Part shown: piece after piece, positions 7,407 through 14,926 of the stretch
How the letters are laid out: every line of letters starts with the position of its first letter
Position numbering within the stretch: position 1 is the first letter of the stretch
From: Novosphingobium sp. Chol11
GTDB lineage: Bacteria > Pseudomonadota > Alphaproteobacteria > Sphingomonadales > Sphingomonadaceae
Length of the DNA: 64,000 bases
NCBI RefSeq assembly: GCF_900218065.1
Contig: NZ_OBMU01000001.1
Span: 881,852 to 945,851 of the forward strand
Direction: 5' to 3'
Program-made: the position numbers and the translations under genes
The notes under the pieces: model-generated
The model's input: only the letters and a program-made list of their open reading frames with translations
Told to the model about the DNA's origin: nothing
The model's database searches: none

Positions 7407-8113
7407 GCGCACCCCTGATCCTGATTGCCGAGGAAAAGCCGGATCTGCGCGAGCAGGTACGCGAATATCTGGAGCAGAGCGGCTTTCGCGCGCTGCCCGC
7501 CGGATCGGCATCCGACATATTCAACGCGATCAAGGCCGTGCCGGTAGGCGCGTTGGTGCTGGATGCCGCCTTGCGCGGTGCCGATGGCCTTGACCTGTGC
7601 CGGGACGTCCGGGAACGGAGCGACATTCCGATCATATTGGTAGGCGCGGGTGGCAGCGAGGTCGACCGGGTCGTCGGGCTGGAACTGGGCGCTGATGACT
7701 ATATGGCCAAGCCCTATTCGAACCGGGAACTTGCCGCCCGGCTGCGCGCGGTGCTGCGCCGCAGCAAGAAAGACCGGCTTATCGGCCTGCGAGCCAGCAC
7801 CCTCGCGCAGTTCGATGGATGGCAGGTCGATTTCGCCCGGCGCGAGGTGCGGGACGGGGAGGGCGCGCTGATCGCACTCACGGCGGCTGAATTCGCATTG
7901 CTGCAAGTGTTGCTGGATCATCCGCAGACGGTGATCCCGCGCCTTAGGTTGATGGAATTGGCTGGAGTTCGCGACGCGCCGTCATCTGACCGCAGCATAG
8001 ATGTGCTGGTCAGCCGCGTTCGCCGGAAGCTCAGCGTTGGCGGCAGGCCAGCCCCGATCGTCACTGTCCGGGGCGCCGGATATATGCTGAGCGCCGCCGT
8101 TGAACGGCAGTGA
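7403..8113 (+). CDS. atypical OmpR-family response regulator (orphan)
   Basis: The protein has a receiver domain (residues 1-120) and a winged-helix DNA-binding domain (about 135-232). The phospho-acceptor Asp54 (LVLDAALRG) and Lys103 (MAKPY) are present and the acidic pair is Glu10-Glu11. The switch Ser/Thr at the end of beta-4 is replaced by Gly81 (ILVGAGG). The other regulator at 11767-12477 is the same length (236 aa), aligns without gaps through the receiver, and has Ser81. No histidine kinase gene is adjacent. It is coupled to the upstream secreted protein by an ATGA overlap and lies just before the carbonic anhydrase gene. Its output may be partly phosphorylation-independent; that is inference. 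Confidence 0.92.
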   Translation: MSAPLILIAEEKPDLREQVREYLEQSGFRALPAGSASDIFNAIKAVPVGALVLDAALRGADGLDLCRDVRERSDIPIILVGAGGSEVDRVVGLELGADDYMAKPYSNRELAARLRAVLRRSKKDRLIGLRASTLAQFDGWQVDFARREVRDGEGALIALTAAEFALLQVLLDHPQTVIPRLRLMELAGVRDAPSSDRSIDVLVSRVRRKLSVGGRPAPIVTVRGAGYMLSAAVERQ

Positions 8114-8177
8114 CGGCAGAAAATCCAGTCAGACATAATATTTAACAAAAGCGCTGCGACGCAGCAAAGGGCCGTTC

Positions 8178-8235
8178 CTATCCTTCAAACTACGCCGGTC
8201 TGTCGCCCTGACCGGCAACCAGTAAAGAAGGATAG
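8178..8235 (+). promoter_or_regulatory. candidate RNA leader structure sequestering the carbonic anhydrase ribosome binding site
   Basis: CTATCCTTC (8178-8186) is the exact complement of GAAGGATAG (8227-8235), which contains the Shine-Dalgarno sequence for the ATG at 8241. Between them, GCCGGTC (8194-8200) pairs with GACCGGC (8210-8216). The transcript can therefore form a two-tier hairpin that hides the ribosome binding site. This suggests translational control, by a trigger I cannot identify. Confidence 0.5.
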
Positions 8236-8240
8236 ACACG

Positions 8241-8939
8241 ATGAACGAGCTTATCGGTCGCGTCTTCAGTTTCGAAAGCCAGGTCTTTTCGAAGAAGAGC
8301 GCGCTCTACAACCAGCTTGCCAGCCATGGGCAGAGCCCCAAGGCGCTGATGATATCCTGCGCCGATTCCCGCATCGTGCCGGAACATATCATGCAGGCTG
8401 ATCCGGGCGATCTGTTCGTGTGCCGCAACGCGGGCAACATCGTTCCCCCGCATGCGAGTCAGCTGGGCGGCGTCACCGCGACGGTCGAATATGCCGTCAT
8501 GGTTCTGGGCGTGCGCGACATCATCGTATGCGGTCACAGCGATTGCGGCGCGATGAAGGCGCTGGCGACTGACGCCGACCTGACGTCGATGCCCAATGTC
8601 GCCGCTTGGCTGCGCCATTCGCACGCCGCGCAGAAGGTGTGCCGGGAAAGCTACCCGTCCGACCTCAGCGACGCTGAAAAGCTGCGCAACATGGCGCTTG
8701 AAAATGTCGTGGTGCAGCTGAACCATCTGCGCACCCATCCGTCGGTGGCGTCGGGCATGGCGCGCGGGGAAATCGCGCTGCACGGCTGGTATGTCGATAT
8801 CCATGCGGGTCAGGTGCTTGGGCTCGATGGCGAAACCGGACGGTTCGTCGCCATGCGTGAAGGCCAGCCGCTTCCCGTCGCTCAGGCGCAGTCGCGCCGC
8901 CTTGCTGGCGAAACCAGCATCGCCGTGGCTGCGGAGTAA
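8241..8939 (+). CDS. beta-class carbonic anhydrase
   Basis: This 232-residue cytoplasmic zinc enzyme interconverts CO2 and bicarbonate. The zinc and catalytic residues are all visible: Cys40, Asp42 and Arg44 in SCADSR, and His99 and Cys102 in CGHSDCGAMKA. Length and motif spacing are typical. The gene ends three bases before a SulP anion transporter, forming an inorganic-carbon uptake and hydration unit: bicarbonate import plus interconversion, supplying carboxylases or pH homeostasis. The leader (8178-8235) can fold over its ribosome site. Confidence 0.96.
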   Translation: MNELIGRVFSFESQVFSKKSALYNQLASHGQSPKALMISCADSRIVPEHIMQADPGDLFVCRNAGNIVPPHASQLGGVTATVEYAVMVLGVRDIIVCGHSDCGAMKALATDADLTSMPNVAAWLRHSHAAQKVCRESYPSDLSDAEKLRNMALENVVVQLNHLRTHPSVASGMARGEIALHGWYVDIHAGQVLGLDGETGRFVAMREGQPLPVAQAQSRRLAGETSIAVAAE

Positions 8940-8942
8940 ACC

Positions 8943-10439
8943 ATGTTGAAAGCTCTTTCCGGCGGCACTTTCAGCCGCGACTTGACTGCTTCCATCGTCG
9001 TGTTCCTGGTGGCGATGCCGCTCTGCATGGGCATTGCGGTCGCATCCGGCGTGCCACCGGAAAAGGGCCTGATCACCGGCATCATCGGCGGCATCATCGT
9101 TGGTCTGCTGGCGGGTTCTCCCCTGCAGGTCAGCGGCCCTGCGGCAGGCCTTGCCGTCATCGTCTTCGAAATCGTGCGCGAACAGGGGCTGTCCGCCCTC
9201 GGCCCGATCCTGATCCTTGCGGGCGCGATCCAGGTCGTCGCCGGCCTCCTGCGCGTCGGCGGATGGTTTCGCGCCATTTCGCCTGCGGTCGTGCACGGCA
9301 TGCTGGCGGGGATCGGCGTCCTCATCGTCGTCGGTCAGTTCCACGTCCTGTTCGATGACAAGCCGTTGTCGAGCGGCCTTGCCAACCTCGTTGCGATGCC
9401 GGGCCAGATCTTCGGCCTCAGCAATCAGGACGCAGCGACTGCCTTTGCCATCGGTCTTGTCACCATCGGCGGGATGTTGGGTTGGGAAAAGATCCGCCCC
9501 GCTTCCATGAAGCTGCTGCCCGGCGCACTGGTCGGCGTCGTGCTGGCGACGCTGGTGGCATTCCTGTTCAGCCTGCCGGTGGCACGCGTCGTGGTGCCCG
9601 AATCCATCGTGGCGGCGGTGACCTTGCCGGGCGAGGGTCTGCTTCAGCAGTTGATGAACCCCACGATCATCACCACTGCCGTCGCGATCGCCTTCATCGC
9701 CAGCGCGGAAACGCTGTTGTCCGCGGCCGCGGTGGACCGGATGCATAATGGCGTGCGGACCAACTATAACAGGGAACTGAGCGCCCAGGGTGTCGGCAAC
9801 CTGCTGTGCGGCGTGGCTGGTGCCTTGCCGATGACCGGCGTCATCGTCCGCAGCTCCGCCAACGTCCAGGCTGGCGCGAAGACCCGGCTGTCCGCGATCA
9901 TGCACGGCTTCTGGATACTCGGCTTCGTCGCGTTGCTGCCTTGGCTGCTGCGCGAAATCCCGATGGCTGCGCTCGCAGGCATATTGGTCGTGACGGGTGT
10001 CCGGCTGGTCAGCCTGGATCATGCCAAGCACCTGCTGCACCGCTATGGTCCGCTGCCGGTGGTTGTCTGGGCCGCGACGTTGATCATGGTCGTGGCTACC
10101 GATCTGCTGACCGGCGTGCTGGTGGGCATCGGCCTGTCCCTTCTGGAACTGCTGCCCCATGCCCGCCGCCTGAAGCTCGGCATGGACGACGAGCAGCGCG
10201 GCGATACGCATGAGCTGGCCCTGCATGGCACCGCGACCTTCCTGACCTTGCCGAAATTGTCGGCGAAGCTGGAAGCGGTTCCTGCCGAGCGCCCTGTCAT
10301 CCTGAATGTCGAGCGATTGCTGCACATCGACCATACCTGTGCCGAAATGGTGCGGGAATGGATGGATCGGCGTCGGGGTGCCGGGACCAGTGTCGAACTG
10401 TCAGGTGCCGCAGGGCGCCTGCGCAATTTAGCCGCCTGA
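8943..10439 (+). CDS. SulP family inorganic anion (probable bicarbonate) transporter
   Basis: This is a 498-residue polytopic inner-membrane protein with about 10-12 hydrophobic helices. It opens with the SulP pattern DLTASIVVFLVAMPLCMGIA and SPLQVSGPAAGLAVIVFEIV, and ends in a cytoplasmic STAS-like domain (about 415-498). SulP proteins carry sulphate, bicarbonate or dicarboxylates. Here the partner gene is carbonic anhydrase, three bases upstream, which favours bicarbonate, as in BicA-like systems. Substrate is inferred from context only. A strong terminator follows at 10465-10500. Confidence 0.92.
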   Translation: MLKALSGGTFSRDLTASIVVFLVAMPLCMGIAVASGVPPEKGLITGIIGGIIVGLLAGSPLQVSGPAAGLAVIVFEIVREQGLSALGPILILAGAIQVVAGLLRVGGWFRAISPAVVHGMLAGIGVLIVVGQFHVLFDDKPLSSGLANLVAMPGQIFGLSNQDAATAFAIGLVTIGGMLGWEKIRPASMKLLPGALVGVVLATLVAFLFSLPVARVVVPESIVAAVTLPGEGLLQQLMNPTIITTAVAIAFIASAETLLSAAAVDRMHNGVRTNYNRELSAQGVGNLLCGVAGALPMTGVIVRSSANVQAGAKTRLSAIMHGFWILGFVALLPWLLREIPMAALAGILVVTGVRLVSLDHAKHLLHRYGPLPVVVWAATLIMVVATDLLTGVLVGIGLSLLELLPHARRLKLGMDDEQRGDTHELALHGTATFLTLPKLSAKLEAVPAERPVILNVERLLHIDHTCAEMVREWMDRRRGAGTSVELSGAAGRLRNLAA

Positions 10440-10464
10440 ACTGTCACCCCCGTCAGGCGACGTG

Positions 10465-10500
10465 GCCGCCGCGCCCCTTCCGAGGCGCGGCGGCATTTTT
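10465..10500 (+). terminator. Rho-independent terminator after the carbonic anhydrase-SulP operon
   Basis: An 11-bp GC-rich stem (10465-10475 with 10484-10494), an 8-base loop, and ATTTTT immediately after. It lies 25 bases beyond the SulP stop codon. Confidence 0.9.
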
Positions 10501-10704
10501 ACATCCATGTGCGATATAGAAACGAAACAGACATATTCAGAATGAATATGGACAATAACCGTGCCTTTTGCGGCACGCTTTTGCTGTTGCCTTCGCAGGT
10601 GCAGTAAAATGCCATTCCGCTTTCGGACGGCGCGACATAGCCTGCTGTCAATCCGCCGGTAATCGCAGGCAAGACGACCTAAGAACCAGCGCGGACGCAG
10701 GACG

Positions 10705-10734
10705 GAACATTCTTACCGAAAAAGGGGAATGTTC
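10705..10734 (+). promoter_or_regulatory. inverted repeat around the ribosome binding site of the TorF porin gene
   Basis: GAACATTC (10705-10712) and GAATGTTC (10727-10734) form an 8-bp inverted repeat ending directly at the ATG at 10735, with the AAGGGG ribosome site in or at the edge of the loop. It could be an operator or an RNA hairpin affecting translation. Function is unproven. Confidence 0.4.
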
Positions 10735-11571
10735 ATGAAATACCAGATCGCCTGTGCGGCTCTCGCCCTCTTGTCGAGTGCCCCGGCCTTTGCCCAGGAA
10801 GAAGCCGAAGGACCCGTCACCGTATCGGGCAGCGTCGCGCTCGTTTCCGATTATCGTTTCCGCGGCGTGTCTCAGACTGACCAGGGCATGGCCATTCAGG
10901 GGGGCATCACCGCCACGCACGAAAGCGGCGCCTATGCCGGCGCATGGGCTTCGAACCTTGCTGGCTGGGGCCAGTTCGGCGGCGCCAACATGGAACTCGA
11001 TCTGTTCGCGGGCTACGCCATTCCGCTTGGCGGCGCAACGCTGGACGTTGGTCTCACCTGGTACATGTACCCGTCGGGCGCGGACAAGACCGACTTCGCC
11101 GAGCCCTACGTGAAGCTTTCCAGCCAGCTTGGTCCGGTCAAGGGTCTGCTCGGCGTCGCCTATGCGCCCAAGCAGCAGGCTCTGGGCAACTGGTGCAGCG
11201 ATGCGGCCTGCACCGTCGCAAATCCGGGTGACAAGGAAGACAATCTCTACATCTGGGGTGATATCAGCGGTTCCATCCCCGAAACCCCGCTCACGCTGAA
11301 GGCGCATCTGGGCTATTCGGACGGCAACCCCGGCCTTGGCCCGAACGGCACGTCGATCGCGCCTACGGGCAAGTATCTCGACTGGCTGATCGGCGCTGAC
11401 CTCGCGATCCCCGGCACCCCGCTGACGCTGGGCGTTGCTTATGTCGATACCGACATCAAGCGTTCGGAAGAAAACTACATCCGCCCGAACTTCATGGTTC
11501 AGGACGGCGACAATTTCGGCAAGTCGATCGCCCGCAGCCAGGTGGTCTTCTCCCTTACGGCCGCCTTCTGA
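10735..11571 (+). CDS. TorF family putative porin
   Basis: This 278-residue outer-membrane protein has a clear signal peptide (MKYQIACAALALLSSAPAFA, cleaved before QEEAEG). The mature part alternates hydrophobic and polar residues as in a beta-barrel and ends in Phe (SLTAAF), the usual outer-membrane signature. The early motif LVSDYRFRGVSQTDQ is characteristic of the TorF/TIGR02001 family of putative porins. The start at 10735 is preferred over an in-frame ATG six bases upstream because of spacing from AAGGGG. It sits between the carbon-uptake operon and a two-component system of the OmpR type, which could regulate it. Solute specificity is unknown. Confidence 0.88.
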   Translation: MKYQIACAALALLSSAPAFAQEEAEGPVTVSGSVALVSDYRFRGVSQTDQGMAIQGGITATHESGAYAGAWASNLAGWGQFGGANMELDLFAGYAIPLGGATLDVGLTWYMYPSGADKTDFAEPYVKLSSQLGPVKGLLGVAYAPKQQALGNWCSDAACTVANPGDKEDNLYIWGDISGSIPETPLTLKAHLGYSDGNPGLGPNGTSIAPTGKYLDWLIGADLAIPGTPLTLGVAYVDTDIKRSEENYIRPNFMVQDGDNFGKSIARSQVVFSLTAAF

Positions 11572-11577
11572 CGGAAG

Positions 11578-11609
11578 CATGCCGGGCCCTCATATGCGGG
11601 CCCGGCATG
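11578..11609 (+). terminator. terminator-like hairpin after the TorF porin gene
   Basis: A perfect 12-bp stem (11578-11589 with 11598-11609) with an 8-base loop begins seven bases after the porin stop. There is no strong T-run after it, so it may stabilise the mRNA 3' end rather than terminate efficiently. Confidence 0.55.
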
Positions 11610-11766
11610 ATAATCTGCATGATTTCGGGGGAAGAATGTCCCCGGCATGACAAAATATTGCTGAACCTGTTTCCAAGGGTTTCTGGGGCAAGCATCGGTT
11701 GACCCCCTTGGCAGCGCTCTCTATCCCGAACGGCATGAGCCGTTCCCGTTGCGCACCCTTTCCGGC

Positions 11767-12477
11767 ATGACCGCTCCCACGATCATACTTGTCGAAGACG
11801 ATCCGCCGCTGCGTACGCTGACCGCGCGCGCGCTTCAGGAACATGGTTATCAGGTCCGCCCTGCCTCTTCGGGCCCGGAAATGTGGGTCGCTTTTGACGC
11901 AGGACCGGTCGATCTGGTCGTGCTGGATGTCATGCTGCCCGGCACCAACGGCATCGATCTTTGCCGCCAGATCCGGCGCAAAAGCGACGTTCCCATCATC
12001 TTCATCAGCGCGAAGGGCAGTGAGACCGATCGCATCGTCGGGCTGGAACTCGGCGCGGACGACTATCTGCCCAAGCCGTTTGGCACCCGCGAGTTGATCG
12101 CGCGGATCAGGGCGATCCTGCGCCGTGTCGGCGTTGAGCGCGGCCCTGACGAACATCGGGAAAATGAAGCGCGCTTCGACGGCTGGATCGTGAACTTCCC
12201 CCGCCGGGAACTGCGTTCGCCCACCGGCGCGATCGTGGACCTCACCGGCGCCGAATTCGACCTGCTCGGATCGTTCCTCAGCCATCCGCAGCGCGTCATC
12301 GCGCGCGAGCGCTTGATCGAATTGTCGCGCACCCGCATGGGCGACAGTTCCGACCGGAGCATCGACGTGCTTGTCAGCCGCCTGCGGCGCAAGCTTTCGA
12401 CCGAAGGCGCGGCAGCGCCCATCACCACGGTGCGTGGCGTGGGCTATATGTTCAACGCGGAAGTCAGTAGGGCTTGA
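11767..12477 (+). CDS. OmpR-family response regulator of a two-component system
   Basis: The protein has a receiver domain (residues 1-120) with acidic residues Glu10/Asp11/Asp12, phospho-acceptor Asp54 (VVLDVMLPG), Ser81 (FISAKG) and Lys103 (LPKPF), all canonical. A winged-helix output domain follows (about 135-233, ending in ITTVRGVGYMF). The ATG at 11767 is preferred over an upstream TTG at 11749. The histidine kinase gene begins inside its stop codon region (TTGA), so the two are translationally coupled. It is a paralogue of the orphan regulator at 7403-8113. Confidence 0.95.
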   Translation: MTAPTIILVEDDPPLRTLTARALQEHGYQVRPASSGPEMWVAFDAGPVDLVVLDVMLPGTNGIDLCRQIRRKSDVPIIFISAKGSETDRIVGLELGADDYLPKPFGTRELIARIRAILRRVGVERGPDEHRENEARFDGWIVNFPRRELRSPTGAIVDLTGAEFDLLGSFLSHPQRVIARERLIELSRTRMGDSSDRSIDVLVSRLRRKLSTEGAAAPITTVRGVGYMFNAEVSRA

Positions 12478-13787
12478 GGCTGCATGTGAGCCGGTCGGTA
12501 GGCCTGGTTGGACGGCTTCTGGCAATCCTGCTGCTGGCGCTGACGCTCGAATTCGCCGTCGGGACTCTGATTTACGAGCGGGCGGGGCACCTGTCCCTGC
12601 AGGATGACGAAGCCCGGCGGCTGGCCGAGCATCTGGTGATCGCGCGCAAGCTGGTGACGGAGCAGCCGCCGGGCGAGCGGCACGCCATGGCCATCCAGCT
12701 CACCACCGACCGCTACGACGTGCACTGGACACCCGCATCCCCGCCGCCGCCTGCACTCGCGCCGGAGCTGGAACGCATGCGGCGCCAGATCATCGCGTGG
12801 GAACCAAGCCTTGAGCAGTCCAGCCTGTGGCTGCGCCTGGCGTCACCGGGCCGCAGTTCGCAGATCAATGGCGGCTTGCAGCTGCCTGATGGCAGCTGGC
12901 TCTATTTCGGCATGCGCCACACCGGGGGCCAATGGACCTTCACTATCGGCCGGATGGGGCTGGCGCTCATCCCGCTCGTGGCGTTGATGGTGGCGGGCGC
13001 GATGATGATCCGGCGGACGCTCGCGCCGCTCAAGGACCTCACCAAGGCGACGGAGCATATCGGCCTCAGCGACGAGGTCGTGGTTGCGGAGGGTGGCACC
13101 AGTGACGTGCGGGACTTGATCCGCGCGTTCAACGCGATGCAGAAGCGCATCCACCGCCTGATTACGGAACGGACCGAGACATTGGCGGCGGTCGGACATG
13201 ATCTGCGCACGCCGCTCGCCCGCCTGCAACTGCGTCTTGAGGCCATCCAGGATGACGAAGCGCGCGACGCCATGGCCGAAGATCTGGCGGAAATGGGCGC
13301 GATGATCGAATCCCTGCTCGCGTTCTTGGGCGGAGAAAAGAACGGCGAGGCTCCGGTCCGGGCGGATGTTGCCGTCACTGTGGCGACCGTGGTCGACGCC
13401 TTTCAGGATCAGGGCGCGGATGTCAGCTATGAAGGGCCCGATCATCTGGAGATGAATGCCCGGCCGCTCCACCTGCGCCGCGCGGTCATGAACCTGGTGG
13501 AAAATGCGCTTCATTATGGGCAGCGGGCTTATGTGACCGTTGAGCGCCGCACCGGCAAAGTGCTGATCCGGGTGGAAGATGACGGCCCCGGCATCCCGGA
13601 AGACAAGATGGAAGAGGTGCTGAAGCCCTTTGCCCGGCTCGACGAGGCGCGCGGGCGCAACACAAGGGGCTTGGGTCTGGGCCTGGCGATCGTCGCGAAG
13701 GCGGTGGAACAGGAGGATGGCGAGCTCATCCTGGCCAACCGGCCGACCGGCGGACTGAGCGCCGAAATCCGCCTGCCTCTGGAGTAA
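12474..13787 (+). CDS. sensor histidine kinase, partner of the adjacent OmpR-type regulator
   Basis: This 437-residue inner-membrane kinase has an N-terminal helix (about 10-35), a periplasmic sensor region of about 120 residues, a second helix (about 160-180), a HAMP linker, and the kinase core. The core shows the H-box GHDLRTPLARLQ (His near 242), the N-box NLVENALHYG, the G1 box EDDGPGIPEDKM and the G2 box RGLGLGLAIV. It starts at TTG 12474, overlapping the regulator's stop codon; GTG at 12486 with GAGG upstream is an alternative start. The periplasmic domain gives no clear ligand. The nearby TorF porin is a possible target of the system. Confidence 0.94.
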   Translation: MRLHVSRSVGLVGRLLAILLLALTLEFAVGTLIYERAGHLSLQDDEARRLAEHLVIARKLVTEQPPGERHAMAIQLTTDRYDVHWTPASPPPPALAPELERMRRQIIAWEPSLEQSSLWLRLASPGRSSQINGGLQLPDGSWLYFGMRHTGGQWTFTIGRMGLALIPLVALMVAGAMMIRRTLAPLKDLTKATEHIGLSDEVVVAEGGTSDVRDLIRAFNAMQKRIHRLITERTETLAAVGHDLRTPLARLQLRLEAIQDDEARDAMAEDLAEMGAMIESLLAFLGGEKNGEAPVRADVAVTVATVVDAFQDQGADVSYEGPDHLEMNARPLHLRRAVMNLVENALHYGQRAYVTVERRTGKVLIRVEDDGPGIPEDKMEEVLKPFARLDEARGRNTRGLGLGLAIVAKAVEQEDGELILANRPTGGLSAEIRLPLE

Positions 13788-13916
13788 GCGGCTCCCTTCC
13801 ACTGCAGCAAGTAGCCCCCTCCGGCGAAAAGAGAAGCTTCGGGGCTGCAAGCAAAACTCGTTTACCGAACAGCCCGATCGCGGTCTATGCCACCCCTTGT
13901 GGAACAAGAGGCGTAT

Positions 13917-14924
13917 ATGACGGCAGAAGGCGAAGAAGATCCGGTGGTGGAAGGCTATTGGGACCTCGACCGGCTCGTGAGCGATCTTGGGGCGGTGCGC
14001 ACCCGCTGGCGGGAAGCGCAGCAGCATCATGCCGAATATGGCGCTGAAGGTTTTCCCTCGCGCGCCAATCTCGCCAAGATCATGAGTTCGCTCTGCGGCG
14101 CACTCTTCCCGCTCCGCCTGGGGCCGAGCTTCGTGCGCATCCACAATGAAAATGCCTTTGTGGCGCAGACGTTGCAGACGGCGCTCAGCCGCCTCTACGG
14201 TCAGATCCGCCTTGAACTGCTCTACGCCATGCATGGCAGCCCAGCGGCCGAGATCGATCGTGAAGCGTCGCAAATCATCGGCAACTTCGCCCAAAGCCTG
14301 CCGGGTCTGCGCGAATTGCTGGACACGGACGTGGAAGCCGCGTTTCTGGGTGATCCCGCCGCGCGCAGCGTTGATGAGGTGCTGATCTGCTACCCGTCGA
14401 TGCTGGCGATCATCCATCACCGGCTTGCGCATCGCCTCTATGATCTGGGCGCGCCCTTGGTAGCGCGCATCATCTCGGAAATCGCCCATTCGCGCACCGG
14501 CATCGACATTCATCCGGGCGCGACGATCGGCCGCAGCTTCTTCATCGACCATGGGACCGGCGTGGTGATCGGCGAAACGGCGATCGTGGGAGACCGGGTG
14601 CGGCTATATCAAGGCGTGACGCTGGGTGCGCGCAGCTTCCCCGCTGACGAAAGGGGCGCGCTTGCCAAGGCATTGCCCCGGCACCCGATCTTAGAGGATG
14701 ACGTGGTGATCTATGCCGGTGCAACGATCCTCGGCCGCATTATCATCGGCAGCCGCTCAGTCATCGGCGGCAATGTCTGGCTGACCGACAGCGTGCCCGC
14801 GAACAGCAATGTCCGCCAGGCTAAGGCCCAATATGAAGTGACCAGCCGGGTCGAAGTCTCCGCCCCGCACCGCGTCCATGCTCTGGTCGACGCGGAGCGG
14901 GATGGGTTCGCGGAGAATATCTGA
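13917..14924 (+). CDS. serine O-acetyltransferase (EpsC/CysE type)
   Basis: This enzyme makes O-acetylserine from serine and acetyl-CoA, the first step of cysteine synthesis. The 335-residue protein has a long N-terminal helical domain (about 1-190) and a C-terminal left-handed parallel beta-helix of hexapeptide repeats, with the SAT signature GIDIHPGATIG, FFIDHGTGVVIGETA and a coil near VVIYAGATILG. The long N-terminal domain matches the EpsC-type branch. The start at 13917 is chosen because AAGAGG lies just upstream; an ATG at 13887 in the same frame is possible. It stands alone, with no sulphur genes beside it. Confidence 0.92.
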   Translation: MTAEGEEDPVVEGYWDLDRLVSDLGAVRTRWREAQQHHAEYGAEGFPSRANLAKIMSSLCGALFPLRLGPSFVRIHNENAFVAQTLQTALSRLYGQIRLELLYAMHGSPAAEIDREASQIIGNFAQSLPGLRELLDTDVEAAFLGDPAARSVDEVLICYPSMLAIIHHRLAHRLYDLGAPLVARIISEIAHSRTGIDIHPGATIGRSFFIDHGTGVVIGETAIVGDRVRLYQGVTLGARSFPADERGALAKALPRHPILEDDVVIYAGATILGRIIIGSRSVIGGNVWLTDSVPANSNVRQAKAQYEVTSRVEVSAPHRVHALVDAERDGFAENI

Positions 14925-14926
14925 CC

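Noticed and set aside
8190..10334. A 714-codon open frame on the minus strand
   Set aside because: Antisense to carbonic anhydrase and SulP; low-complexity Gln/His/Asp-rich translation typical of a shadow frame.
12843..14552. A 569-codon minus-strand open frame
   Set aside because: It covers the opposite strand of the histidine kinase and serine acetyltransferase genes and shows no family motif.
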